A program made the position numbers and the translations under genes. Source: Pristionchus mayeri (lineage: Eukaryota > Nematoda > Chromadorea > Rhabditida > Neodiplogasteridae). Taken from it: a stretch of 64,000 nucleotides of DNA. The stretch is from the NCBI GenBank assembly GCA_036245805.1, contig BTRK01000006.1:40945520-41009519 (forward strand), written 5' to 3'. The notes under the pieces were generated by a model. The model was given only the letters and a program-made list of their open reading frames with translations, was not told the DNA's origin and made no database searches. The stretch's first letter is position 1, and every line of letters begins with the position of its first letter. Below, piece by piece: positions 12,530-26,100 of this stretch.

Positions 12530-15500
12530 TCACAACCGTATCTTAATGTACACTGCATCGTCTGGAGTATTCTCAGCATTGGACAATTTTCGCTTCACAG
12601 GTGCTTCTTCGAGCTTTACTCGCATGCGATGGCCACCGAGTAGAAGCATTTCCATCTGAACGAAAATTCATTTTTTTAAAGCTCATTTCTCCTCGATGCA
12701 TTTATCTTGTTCCCTTCTTCTCCGCTTCGCAAATTTCAGAAGAAAATAAACGAAAACAAACCTTGCTGAAGCTAATTTCGAAGCAGGCACTCCAGAATAT
12801 TGACACGAAGTAGGTCAACGCGATGACCGGAATAAGCCTAGTAATTACCTGAAAATGGACCTTGCTGGCAGTTCAGAAATTGACGTTAATTACAAAATCT
12901 ATAAATGACGAGAAGTAGATCTCATCGTGGACTTGCGCGAGCACGAGGTTGATCATCTGAATGTATTGATATTGCTGATGATATTAAAGTAACGAATTAG
13001 CGGAATATGATGGTTAGAAGAAGATGCGACACTTGTAATTTTGCAGTATTTCGAGAATATGATGAGAGGGTCGATATGATTTCTCTGTCATCCTTTTACA
13101 GGTGAAACTCACTGGATAATGCACTAGATACCCGCAGTAGGACAACCTGCCAAGAGGTACCCAAACATCCCAGGACATGAACGAATTGATGGGGCCTGAA
13201 TAACCAGATCATTGATGACATTAAAAGAACAATACCTCCATATCCATAGTAGCAGGAGATGATGATCCAGGAGAGACAGAGTGCCCAGGCTGGTTTCGAG
13301 AACGCAGAGTACATAGCTCTTCAAATAATTAGAACTTTTGAAGGTCTCGAACAGGCTAGCAGAGGGTCGATTTTGAACGATCTGTCGAAGGTCTTCAATA
13401 TGACTGAACATAGACCAGAGATCCGGCATTTCTGATTTAACAATGTTGGTGAGGAAGGGCAAACCTCCAGAAGATAGGGATGAGTGTTCCTTTGGTTTGC
13501 GAGTGCAGTCCGAGAATGAGGGTGAGCATGAGAGCGAGAGAGAGAATCCAGAGAACGAGGTTGAGGATCTGAAGAATGAGGTGAAGAATCGAAAATAAAT
13601 CGAAATTTGTACCGGATTGATCCTCATTCTCTTCTTTGTCTGCAGGAACCAGCCTACGAGCATCCCGATGATGTATACCTGAAAAATACAGAATAATTTC
13701 TTATTTTTATATCATTTTTTGATCGTACACCACTAGGATGTCATCAAGTGCGGAATGTGCAAGAAGATCGGAGGGAGAAGGGAGGAATTTGGGAATGGTG
13801 TCGATGATAATGAAAAAATAAAGTAACGGTTAGTGAATTCTCACCTGACAACGGGTGATCGGCGATTCGTACATCAAGAAGGAGTAATTACTGAAATTAA
13901 GCTCATTTTAGCAGTCAACGTGCAAAATTTACTCGAAATTGGTCGCTTCGGGGTCGGAGGCACCAAAGAAGGAGAAAGTGGCCGGCCAGTGGAAGTGGTA
14001 GACCAGGAAGATGTTCCATGCGGAACTCAGGATGAAGATTCCTGCGGCAACTGCAAATTGGCTTGTTTTCAATTTATTTTGGAATTTCTGTCGAATGTTT
14101 AGTTAAAGTATTACTCAAATATGAGAAAAACCGATTATATTTCATGAAGTTTGCAGAAGTAAAGACACTTCTCGTCTTCAGGATTGGGATGGAGGAAGAT
14201 TTGCACTTGCCTGCGAATCCAAGGATCGGTTTGAATGCCAGCGGAAGGATCAGAATCGGAGTGAAGAAGAAGATTTGGGTGTCCGCAGCCAGATACCAAC
14301 TCACTCCGAGACACTACAATCAGGGTAATCCCATCAATTTCAGCCGAAATGCTCACCTGATCATGGCCCCTAGCGATGATGTTTTGCAGGTAGGTCAACT
14401 CCACCCACCAAGTGCCTCTGAATGAATTATCCAGTCAATTAATCAATAATATGGCTTGCTTTTATCTGACAAGCAATGTCAGTTGATGATGGTTCTAATT
14501 AAGAAAGAAATTTCCGTAGTTCGAGAAAGGACAAAACGGGCTCTTTATTATGCACACTCGATATTTCAAAGACCATCTTTCGAACTAATAATCAAACCTG
14601 CACATATCCGTTTGGGATTGAACCATCAAGTTGAGGTTGAAGGGCGAATCACGGAAGGTCTGGTTCATAACCAGTGCGTAGAATGCCAACATCATGAAGT
14701 ACGGTGGGGACAATCTGAATCATTAGTTCAGAATAATCCTAATTCGGTCACCAACCGCAAGATTCTGTGAACGTAGAACATAATCCAAGCACCGGCTGAG
14801 TTTGTTTGTCTTGGGTTTCGCTGGTAGTTCTTGAACCTGTGAAGGGAATTAAATTTTCAATGTTGAGTGCACAAAAAAGGAAAGAAGTTTTTTCATTGTT
14901 GCCCAGTATGTAACTCCGACGATTCGGACCATTAGCATATCTTTATCTTGATACCATCCGTTAACTTTTTGTTTATTCTCGCCGTGGACAACCATGATTC
15001 GAACCATTTCGATCACGCGACAAGAGCACTACCACTGAGGTAATTTATGTCGTTTTATGCGTTGTGTTTCGTTGTGCTTTGGCCGTTATCTGCTCACCAA
15101 AGGAAAGTGAGCAATAATCCTCCGATGAAGAAGAATGAGTCAACGGAGAAGTAGGCGTTGAGGATGAACTCAGTAGTCAGGTCTTCAAAGATGCCAACGA
15201 TGTCCACCGGATTCGCTGAATTAACCTTTCTTTACAGTTCGATAGAACAAAAGAAAATTATAACAAGTCCTCTTTATTATATTCAATATCTCGAACATCA
15301 ACCAGTTGAGTGAATGCATTCTCGACAGTGTTCTCAAGTTCTTTCTTACCAACAACTCCAGCGATGGCTCCAATCAGATGCCCGAGTACCACCCAGCACA
15401 TCGAGAAGAAGCGCATGCAGTGAATCGGCGATATCTGTCCCTCCTGCAAACATTTTGCGTTGCTCGTATTCTGTCCGTTTCTCGTCCAGTATGTGTTGAT

Positions 15501-17211
15501 TATATCATCGTAGGGTAGCAAGTTGATTGTAAGGACATTTCAACCTTCTTTCCTCCCTTCGTGTCGAATATTGAGGCGACATTTGAGTAGAGCGAGAAAC
15601 TCATGAGCAGACGCCAGGGAAGACCTGCGATTGGTAAATTGACAGATATCTCCCTCGATCTTCTCTTCTTGTTATAAATTGAGGACCCTCATTTCCTCTC
15701 TTCCTTTTCTTCTCGTTCATTTTATAGCACGCGTTTACTTACTTCTCGATACAGCCTTGCCACTAATCATATCGGAGAAGAAAAAGTCGATAATTCCCGA
15801 CAGCACGCACAATACGAATACCACGCCCATTATCGATCTGGAAATTACTGTATTATCGATTTTGAAAATCTATTGCATACATGGTAATGTAGGAGCCGAC
15901 GTCGGGATCGTCCAGCAAATCATTAGTTCGATGGATGGCACAAATCGGGTTGTGCTTCGCCTCATCTGCAATTTATTCAGTTAACCCAGTATCTTTTTAA
16001 CAAGGTTATCTTGAAACATTTGGGAACTCTAGCGAGATTTCCCATGAGAAAATGAAAAAGATATCATTCTAATGCCTTCACCCGAAATGACGATGCTCTC
16101 TAGCTCCGCACTCGAACAGGAAGCGGGCAGGCAGACCCCCAGTGACCATCCGATCACTTGTCCATCGACATCTGAAGGAATTCAATTTTTTTTTGCAAAT
16201 TTTCAGATTTTCCTGATTTTTGTGCATTCATACTAGAGTTCCACATTAGGTTTTCGTTTCTTTATTTTGCACGCTCTTTCGACCGGTTTGCGATCAAGTT
16301 TCGATAAAGTGTGAGTTCATTCATACCAGTTCCACCACATGAGTCGTTCCTCGCATTCGAGCGGAACATAATGTCGACGTTGACTCTGTGATTGATTGAT
16401 CAATATTGCTTGTCCTCTCTTTGACCTACTTGAAATAGTCTGCCTTGAAGGATCTGTCTCTCCCGGTCAGTTTAGCGTCGATCTCAACGCATTCAGAGAA
16501 GTGACCGGCGAAGTAGATGTGCCCCTTGAGGATAGCTTGATGAATCTTCCCAGAGGAATCCCGCACTGAAACGAACGAATAAGAATTTTCAGAGTCCGCA
16601 TTTCGAGTATTCGCCTTTTAATTGTACGAAATTTGCTCTGTACAAGACTATTAAACAATAAGGGTCAATGCAGAAACGCTCACTCGGCAACAGCACTTCC
16701 TGTACTAATTCAGGGTATTCGACTGCTCCGAGACGTGCCGAAATGAGCGCCGCCATGTCCTAAACTCGTGTTTTTGTCTAAGTTGAATTTGAACTCCGAA
16801 TTCGAACCTCTTTGCAATCAGGGGAAAGCGAATCTAATCGATGGCCGTCCAGAGCATCGAGTAGGTCATCGAAGGCAAACAATTGATCAGCTGAACTCAG
16901 CTCGGAGAAATACGAGTGATTGTGCTGAAATGATCAGCGTTTCTATCTTTTCTCATTACTCTATTCAGGTTGCACTGTATTCAATATCATGGCTTTCAGG
17001 TATGCTCGACCACAACTGCTCTGCTCTATCTCATTATTTGCCGTGATTGGCATTGTGATAACCGCATCATTTTCAAAGAAACTACTGGTCTCACCTGAAT
17101 TGTGTTGGTCCATAGCTCGTTGTTCTTGACTAATCGAGACAAGAGGGGGACGTTCTGTGCGTGGGAGTGAGTGAGGAGAAGAAGGAAAGATGGGAGAAGG
17201 AAGCGAGTCAT
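12530..17211 (-). CDS. Acyltransferase-3 family membrane protein with N-terminal NRF domain (NRF-6/OAC-like)
   Basis: A large multipass protein of the nematode nose-resistant-to-fluoxetine/O-acyltransferase-like family, expected to move acyl groups onto lipids or other small molecules at a membrane. The start at 17211 opens a signal peptide (MTRFLLPSFLLLLTHSHA), then a luminal NRF region with FKADYFK, CGGTG-type cysteines and GQVIGWSLGVCLPASC. The membrane half shows MRFFSMCWVVLGHLIGA (containing the family's R-x-x-x-M-x-W-V-x-x-G-H signature), LNAYFSVDSFFFIGGLL, IMFYVHRILRLSPPYFMML, CLGVSWYLAADTQIFFFTP, VYIIGMLVGWFLQTKKRM, FMSWDVWVPLGRLSYCGYLV and IALTYFVSIFWSACFEISFS. The last exon (MEMLLLGGHRMRVKL...IKIRL) ends at TGA 12530. 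All conserved blocks are in order with no break seen, so the gene is probably functional. Biochemical substrates are unknown for most of this family. Confidence 0.85.
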
Positions 17212-18808
17212 TCCTGAGTGACTCCCACCACCAAAACAGCCGTATAAAAGGAGTGAAGACACATGGTTAAGATAAGGGGAGTAGCTAACTATGCGTCATG
17301 ACGCTTTATCAGATGATCATCTCACAGCTCACTCTCTTTTCTGACTTCCCCTCTCTCCACGGATCCAACCCCCTTATCGGCGGGTCCGCACTACAGCATC
17401 AGCATGAGTCTCCTACACAAAATGACTGAATTGGGGGCGTCGAGGATACGACTTCCGACTACAGCTCATTCACTTTGTGCTCTTCCGCTCTCCGACATTC
17501 TGTGGACGCCTCTGATTCTCAATTTCAGTAAGGGAACTTAGCATACTTTGCAGCAAATACTCAACCAGGTCCTCCGATTCAAGGGTCAAGGTCCTCCGGG
17601 TCAAGGTCCTCCGATTCTTGATCCTTTGCGCCGTTATGCAACAGCAATCACTCAGGATCAGTGATTCATAGGCGTAGATTGACAAATATCGTCGAAATCC
17701 TCCTCTAATCCTTCTCGAAAAAGTCAGAGTACAGAATACGCAGCTTCTTGAGCGCCAACACGCAGGAAATGATACTGATCATAGTCCTGGAATAATATCC
17801 ACCTTCTAAGTCACACTTCTACCTCGAATTGGTGACGAACTATGAGAGGGCTGAGATAGAGGTCGAAGTTCGGGTCGCCCTCTCTCCATTTTCCAATTCC
17901 TCTTCTTTGTACTAGTAGAAGTGAGAAATGTCTCCCATACGTAAGGGAGAGATTTCTCATTTCGACCTCGAATTTGTGAAGAAACATACTAGAATGGCAT
18001 CATGATCGTCATAAAAAAACGGAGACTGGAGAAAGTTTGTCTCTGCGAATGATCAGATCATACCGAAGGTTACGAAGTGCATGAACTATTCGATGGATCA
18101 CTCATTTATCATTTACGATGTTTCCCATTTCGGCCGAGATCAGCACGATCTCTGTCCATTCCATCCCTTATCACTTCGCCCTGAAGTACAACGAGTCGAT
18201 TTCACCACATTGAAGGCATTTAAATGACTCATCAGGTCACCGGAACTCACCCACAAACGGAGATCGAGGATAAAAGCTCTCATTCAATGATCACACTAAT
18301 CCTCCTTGGCTTTCGTCTAACATCCCTTTTAAACCCCCCCCCCCCCGAAATATTTTCCACGCGGATTTGACGACCTATCTATCAGTCAATATTTTACGGT
18401 TTTCAGTCTTCAATTATACGTGGAATCGATGGAACGGTAAAATAAAATTTTAAAAAAACGATGCTTTATCCATCCCGAGTATCTCAAATTAACAAAGTGA
18501 AACAAATTACTTCCATAAACAGAACTAAGTCCTATTTTGACAACAACAACGAATCATAGCATTGAGACTTTACGAATCAACGCTGAACAACAATTTGAAT
18601 TATTTCAAATTAGCGGTGTTGCAATTGGAAATAACAATAAGGAAAGAGGGTGAATTAACACTAGAAAAGGGGGAATTCAATTAGCAAATAGATTGATTCG
18701 TAAAAAGTGTGAAGCAGTTAGCATAAATGAATGAGAAGCGAAGGTGAATTAACATAAGATAATTAGAAAAGCAAATAGCATGAAATCAGAGATTGACTCA
18801 GCTTATTA
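17212..18808. other. Intergenic with a possible minus-strand gene tail
   Basis: Contains the acyltransferase promoter and the 3' flank of the zinc-finger gene. On the minus strand around 17708-17790 an acceptor-like site precedes TMISIISCVLALKKLRILYS and a stop. It looks like the last exon of an unrecognised gene, but no further exon was found. A C-run lies at about 18337-18349. Around 18600-18740 short phrases resembling 'gtgaattaacac' and 'aattagcaaatag' recur irregularly. Nothing else is supported. Confidence 0.35.
17566..17618. repeat. Short tandem repeat, unit about 14-15 bp
   Basis: The phrase GTCAAGGTCCTCCG occurs twice back to back, and a diverged copy (CCAGGTCCTCCGATTCAAGG) precedes them. 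It lies upstream of the acyltransferase gene and outside any accepted coding exon. Confidence 0.7.
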
Positions 18809-21800
18809 TTAACGACGAGAGGAGGAGGAGGGGAAGAATTGATCCTTGACTCCCTGGGGGTCGTCATAGTCGAGATTCTCTTCGGAGTGATCAGTGATGA
18901 TGTGCGTGAGGAGAGAACCATCATCCGACTGCAATCGGAAATCAATAATCAACAAAATGGGGATTCGCATCCCTTTCTGATAAGTAAAACGAAACCGTAA
19001 CCAAATATTTTACATTGTGGCCGTGTTCGTACACATATATATGAGGAGAGTAAAGGACTCTGCCGGTAAAAGCATGAAAGCACTCACTGGAACGTTCTTC
19101 GCGCAGACTCCGCATTGCGACTGATGAGTATCCACTTTCCTCGATCGCTTCGGGAGAATCTGCAAGAGCAAACAAGAGATTACATTGGTTCAATAAGGAA
19201 TATTCGCAAACTAGTGCTGGTTACTGGGGCTTTGCAAGCTTGAAATGGGGGGGGGGCATTATTTACCGAACAACGTTGTAAACAATCTGACTTCACTCAT
19301 TTCACATTGCGTCATGCTGTCCCGTCCTCTAGATAGACCCACCTTCTCATCGGGGAAGCACTTCTTCGTCCACTTCTCCCACAGTGCCTGTCTCAGGTCG
19401 TTCTTCAGATTGATCAGCTCGGCCGCATTGCCCGCGTGTGAGTGGTTGAAGTGATAGACCCACTACAACAGATGACAGATAGAAGAGCCGAGATTGATAC
19501 TCCACCCAAATATGAATACAATTAGCTTGTAAATATCGAAAACGTGAAAAAATAAAATTCTTTTGTTTGCAAAACTCGGCAAGGGATGGCGTAGTCTGTG
19601 AGAGAGTGCAATTCGTAGCAATTCGAATAGGCTCACATTGGCCTTGGTGACACTGGTGTGGACGCAGAGAGAACACTTGAATCGCTTCTCAGCACAGTGG
19701 ATCATCGCATGGTCTGTCAAGCGAGCACGACTGGAAGTACGATTAAGGTTCTAAATAAATAATAACTATCACCAGAAATTAATTACCCGTTTTTAGTAAC
19801 CCTTATCGATGCCGAACATTCGTTGCATTTCATCACCACATTCGTCTTCAAGTCGACCACTGAGAAAGGAGAAAATGGATATCATGGATTGGACGGTAAC
19901 GTAATAAGTAATTTCGAAAGGACAAATAACCCACAATCCTTAGCCTTCCGCTTGGGAGCACTCTTTGGAGCACGGTAGTCCTTCTCATCGATCCATTCCT
20001 TCTTCATCTTCTTCACTACTCTTCGAGGAGTCTTGGGAGTACGGTAGTCCTCCTCATCGATCGGTTCATACTTTACCGTCTTCAATACTCTTCTCTTAGC
20101 TGGAAAAAACATCGACGCGTAATTTTTTTAATCGAAACGACTGGAAAAATAACTGTTGCAATCGGGAACAAAAACTGACTGCGGCGGAGCACGTTGACCT
20201 TCTTCTCGAGATCCTCCGTACTTTTGATCACCAGATTATCGATTGGAGAACCCTTCTTCTCCACGTTATCTGAAGAAAACGAAACTTGGAATTAAGCTAA
20301 AATCTTTCACATCAAATATTAATTCATATTTAAAATATTATAATTCGATCCTGTTGCATTGAAAAATTATAAAAATAAATTAATACCTGCAGGTCCATGA
20401 GCCAATGCGAGTAGAGAAGAGGTCTCCACGTCACCGTTCTGGAATTAAATCGCGATAGAGCACAGCAGGAAAATAATATAAATGAAAGAAAAAAACTGAT
20501 TAAGAAAAAGATAATGAATGGGACGAACGTGATCGAGTGTGCAACCGTCGCTCTCTTTCTCGAATGGTTCCATCAATTCATCAGCCATTGGCTCATCTTT
20601 GGGAATGTGGAATGGCACCTGCATCACTGTGTTAACTTAGATGACCAAATTATCGAAAGAAATAGGGTAAGAGCGAAACGTGAAAATAATTGATATCTCA
20701 GTCTCTTTTTTTCATGCAAAATGAGTGAAACAAGCGAACCTCATCGAGGAGTCCATTGAAGGTTTCCAGTGATTCCTCTTTCGGCTCCATCAGTTCCAGC
20801 TTGGGAATCATGGGGAGACCATTCTGAAGAGATTCATTACAGATTCTAAGTAGACAGCTGTTCAGTGCAGCAGATTAAATCGTCAGCTCACTCCCATCCA
20901 GTGGACGTCATCGTTGTGCGCGTAGTCTTCATTCCACCCGAATGCATCCGAAAGAGAAGTCTGTAATCAGTGTTAAAGTATTGCACATAATTTTCATTTA
21001 AATGAATATTTAGGAAAGTAAGCTAACCTGGTTCATCACTCTCGCTTCTGGCTGCACCTGTGTGGCACAATGGACGCGCGAAATCGGATCGGGAGAAACC
21101 GTCTGGAATAAAGTGTTTGGTACTAGAACAGACAGAAATACTTCAATGGCTAGCGGGGAATGATCACAAATATCACGTGTGCTAACAAAATTCTGAGATC
21201 TAAAAATTATCACAATCCCACACGTGCACTCACATGTGAAGGACTACTGTGGTCGATTGCCCACAACTTCCAAAATGAGCAAATATTATATTTTTGTACA
21301 ATAAGTTTATTGAGAAGCGAACCTGTGTCTGAATTACTTCTGTGTCAGGTTCCACCTGGATTCCAGTAGTCATCACTATCGAAATGGGGGTCTACAATTA
21401 TCCAATTAACGAAAATGTTTATATTTGGAAACATAAAGCAAGAATGAATAAACAACAATACATTCCAAGCATGATTTCATCGATGAATATTGATTTACCT
21501 TAGTGCAAGTTGACAAAAACGAACCTGCGTTTCCTCCGCACGCACCGCTGGCGCCACTTGCGTCTCGCAGTGTTTGACGGAGAGAGGAGGAGGAGGTTCG
21601 CTCGAGAAGAACCGGAGAGTGACCTCATCTTGGGCGATATCCGAGGGGCGGCGCAGCCAAAGCATTCTACGATTCGCAATGTTGTCCAACTGAAAACAGT
21701 AAGATACATTTATAGAATATTTGATGGAATACAGTGCCTCAAAAGGGGGAATTCAACGAATAAATGAGGAATAAATGAGAAATTACAATAATAGCCAAAC

Positions 21801-21946
21801 TAACGAACCAAATCTTGCTCCATCTCAAACTCATCAGATCCATTCACGGGAACCAGTGCGTATTGCACTTGGTGACTCCGATTTGGATCGGCTGGAGTGC
21901 CGTCTTCATTGAAGAATCTCTTCTTGACGATAGAAATAGAGTTCAT
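18809..21946 (-). CDS. C2H2 zinc-finger protein with acidic, repeat-bearing N-terminal half
   Basis: A probable nuclear DNA- or RNA-binding regulator. The start at 21946 is chosen because the ATG lies one base after a tttcatttcag acceptor, suggesting trans-splicing; the protein begins MNSISIVKKRFFNEDGTPA. Three small exons carry related segments (HCETQVAPAVRAEETQ, GIQVEPDTEVIQTQ, HCATQVQPEARVMNQ). Later acidic exons include LPMIPKLELMEPKEESLETF and VPFHIPKDEPMADELMEPF. A basic part has two copies of a short unit (EPIDEEDYRTPK and EWIDEKDYRAPK). Zinc fingers follow: CNECSASIRV...LTDHAMIH, then CSLCVHTSVTKAN spliced to WVYHFNHSH, and near the end CGVCAKNVPV...LLTHIITDH. The stop is TAA 18809. 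Finger spacing is degenerate, so target specificity cannot be inferred. Confidence 0.7.
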
Positions 21947-23102
21947 CCTGAAATGAAAGTGTATTTGACAGCCAAATAGCATTCGACTGCTCGTATAGTA
22001 ATAATAAACACAGCACGCACACTATTAGCGCATAGAGATAACGCTGTAAGCAATAAAAGAAGAGAATAACACTGAATTCAGAAAAATAATCGATAAGAAA
22101 AATATTTCAAGTGAGCCGTTGTTTACAAGTTACCGGCTCTCCAATAGCCATGTCTTACTTTTAGAAAGCGCTTCCGATCTGAAATTGATGTTATTACTTT
22201 TTAGATTATTTTTATATACCACTTTTTGCGTTATTTCTAGCTTAGCTTCCATTGTAGTATGAACGTGATATGCGTAATTTTGTATGATAATCGAGAAATG
22301 TGCTTAGAAACGAGAATCAAAAATATTGGCAAACTGCCAAAATTTAAATGTGATTACGTCACCGCGACTTTTCTGATGCGTAAATTTGAGCTACAGGCAG
22401 AAAATCGATCGGGGTCTCGGCAGGATTATCGATCAGGTGTTGTTGTTCACTCTTATTTTGTTGCTATAACGTCGTTCCCGGGCTCTTCTTTGGCATTCAG
22501 AGACCACGGTGTAACTATTCGATTACCCCGTTGCTATCCTCATTGTCCACTTTTCTGAGTTTCGAAGTCTAAAGACGGCTGAAAATTGGGGTAAGGCCGC
22601 GAGCGAGGGAGCATGGAGATCAGAGAGAGGGTGGGTAGACAGTTAGACAGCGCGCGAGAAGCCCTTCCCATGTCGCCGACCCTTCCACCACTTACCGCTC
22701 ACTTGCGCTCTGATTTTGAACGTTTCGCGGTGTTGTTTTCCTATTACATTGTTTCATTTATTGATTTTTAAAATAATCATCACCCTTTTGCCATCGATAT
22801 GCACAATGTGTTGCACATGTAGCTTCCTCATGCGTCGTGGGTCTCATCGTGCTCATTGGCTTGCCAGTAGTCCTCCATGTAAGCAGATAGCCGCTGCACA
22901 TTACTTGTTTTTGAATCGTGAATTTGATAATAGATCATTCATGCCCGCTATTTGTTCAATTGGATATGTACGTGCTATAATCATAATCTCGATTCTCTTT
23001 CCATGTTTGCCGTCGTATTAGCGTAACTGTCTCACATTCAGTTGTCACCGTATTCTTTATGTAACTCTTCATCATCTGTAGTTTCTTGGGATCCGCCGAA
23101 CA
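21947..23102. other. Intergenic between divergent zinc-finger and PTP genes
   Basis: About 1.15 kb likely to serve as a shared promoter region. Pyrimidine-rich and AT-rich segments alternate. The open frames at 22259-22558 and 22716-23021 show no splice logic or recognisable protein. No specific regulatory element was identified. Confidence 0.4.
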
Positions 23103-26100
23103 ATGCCCGTCGAGTGTAACGTCGGCCTCGCCATGGCACGCTACAACACGGGCGAAGTGGTTAGTGATTAGATGAGCGTCCGCCCTTGACGCGTCACTCT
23201 GAAGCGTCTGTCGCGTGCGGATGAAGTTCGTCGATCGCGCTCCCGCTGCCTCTCGGTATCTTCGTTCTGTGGAAGTCTACACGATGAAGTTGAAGAGTCA
23301 AATTCGATGGAGGGCATCCTCACCAAGGGGTTCGTTCTTGTTTCCTATCATCGTAGCTTGAATTAGCCTGGTTTGTTATCAATCGCTTTTCCACCGTTTT
23401 ATCTTTTATTTGATTCGTTCAGACTCAACGTCCTCTTGGATCCCTCCACTACCGATTATCCGGAACGAAAGGGAAAGGTACATTCATTCTGCCAGATATC
23501 ATTTAATCAAGTGCGTATATGAATATGGTCCATTCTCCTCCAGAATGCCGTTATTGACTAAATTAAATGCAGGCGCAGCTTCACATTCCCCTCGGATATG
23601 CTAGCGATGGAGAGATCGTTCCAGGAAAGGAAGCGATGCGGAGAGTGAAGAGGAAGAGCAGAGCAGCCACCATCGATGAGTGAGTGAATGAGAGAGGGGG
23701 GTGACTTGTTTTGATTATCTTGACAAATGAGGACGGTAGCCTATCGCTATTAGTATTACATCAATAGTGCCAGCATATCATCATGCGCTGACTATAATGC
23801 ACCATTTTCCTTTCTCTCAGTCGCCTCGGCATCGAAACTCCGCGCGCTGCTCCTGGTGCCATGGCTGCGACCAAGAAGGGAAACTGGATCCAGCGAAGTC
23901 TTGGAGTAAGTTGATGTTTGATGTTTGATCTCATTCTGATCTCTAATCCCTACAGGCCATCTCCAACTTCATGTTCGATGAGCCACCGGCGCAGGATGGA
24001 ACACGCACGCAGACAATCTCAGAGCAGCACATCGAATTGAAGGTGAGGGGAAGGGGAAACAGGGAAGGACAACTTCATATCATCTGATATCATGGTCACT
24101 TAGACTGCTTGGATTGGACCTCCGATTCACTTCTTTGATTTTTCAGAACGCGCGTCTCAAATTGTTCGCTGCTCGTTCTGCTCTCGATGAGCAGCCGAAG
24201 CTGATCGAGCAGGCGGTCGACCAGATCAACAAGGCTGCCCAGGTACAGTTGGTATTGTTGTTGTTGTTTTGTTGTTTTGATTATCAACAACACGAGGATC
24301 GATGACTAAAGTGTAGACAAGAATTGCAGCCCTCTTTGGACGCATCTCCGGGCGCCTACTCAATCTTCACTCACCACCAGAAGGAACGAGCCAAACTGGC
24401 AAGACAGGGAAGACCAGTCGCAGATCTAGCTGTACCAGGTACGATAGGGATTACGGTACTTGAGGGATGAACATCGGAACTGGATGATGAGTTGAATGCA
24501 GAAGACGAAGAGGCGCGCACTCAGAGATTGATGTTCGAGTGCAGATCCAATCTACTCCTCAACGAACAACTACTGTATGATCCGAAGTGAGTGGATAAGG
24601 GAGGGAGGGGGGGGGGGAGAAGAGGTGACACTCTCTAGCAGATGTCTAATGTTCCCTTGGCAGATACGACGAGAAGTGGAAGACAAGATACACGGATGTA
24701 CTGCTACAGGAGGAGGGACGGGGCAAGAAGAAACCAGACAACAGACAGGGATGGGTCGTGCCCCTCAGACGAATCGCCGAGAAGGTACGGAAGGGAGGAC
24801 AAGAATAAAATTAAGGCCATTTCTGACGCACGACCATATCGATATTGAACTTCACTCAGTGAATGACATCGCAGTGACAGAATTCATTTCAGGCTGGCAT
24901 TGACTCCAAATTCTTCACTCACAATCGATTCGTCGAGTTGCCTGAGGTGGGTACGGGTTTTCGTATTAAAAAGTAACCGATTGATCAGGCCCGTTCCCAT
25001 CTTCTGTACGAGCGACTGGCCGTTTGCACTCCCGCCTCCGAGTGGATCGCATCCATTCATCCAGAGGCTGCCAGGTGAAACAATGAACTACCGTAGTCCC
25101 AGTGGGTGAGAATGGGTCGGAGGTCGGAGCAATATCATTGTGTCAAACGAAGCGGGGTGACAAATGTGCTCCGCGATTCACTGATGTTGTTTCATAATAT
25201 GATTGTTTGAGGTCTAATCGTCCCTATAGATACTAACACATTGTACTATCGTAAAAGAAAATGTTGTAGTGCTAGTGCAACGACACAACCAACCTCTTCC
25301 CTAATTGAGGAACCCTCTTCTGGAGAGTTGTCTCTCACTCGAATTGGACTGTCGAGCGATGCAGACGAGAGTGGCTCTCTTCCACCATCGACTGCTCACT
25401 GATAGGGACAGAGTCAGAGTGCACGGCAGCTGTGAGTACTGTAGGATTACGGTAGGGAGTACGGGGGGTCAAGGAGATCACCCAGAATGGATGTGGTACC
25501 TTACATCTTGAAGACTACAACAACATCTACCTGGGCAAGCGCATGTTTGGACCTGCACGGAAGCAGAAGTTTACACGGACGATCCTGGGTGGAATGGAGA
25601 GACGGTAGGAGAAGATTACGGTAGATTGGATAGATTATCGATCCTTTCAGATTCGAGATCCTTGACAATCAGGTGAATCATCTTCCGTACACTCACCATG
25701 CGAGTGATCGCAATCCGGACAAATGCAGAAACACGAGTGAGTCGACTCGGACTGTTATTAATTATGACTAATTAAAGTAATTAGCATTTGTTTCATCAGG
25801 GATCAAGTGCCGCGATGACTCTCGTGTGATCCTTCGATGGCCTGCGGGAGGAAACGAGAGCACAGCAGAGGAGGAGAGGTGAGAGGAGGGAGAGGGAGAG
25901 AGAGAGGAGAAGAGGGAGGAACACCAATCACCCTTGTTCACCTTGCAGTTTCATCCACGCCAATCGAGTCGAGGGCGGCCCGCTCTTCTCCAAGTTCATC
26001 CTCACTCAGGTGAGGGGGGGGGGGGGAGAGAGGATGGATGGATGGGTGGGTGGGGGGGGGGGGGGGTGGCCCTCTTTTATGTCCCACTCTAATCACTTCT

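Noticed and set aside
22259..23021. Plus-strand open frames before the PTP gene
   Set aside because: No junction connects them to the PTP exon at 23103 and they contain no domain.
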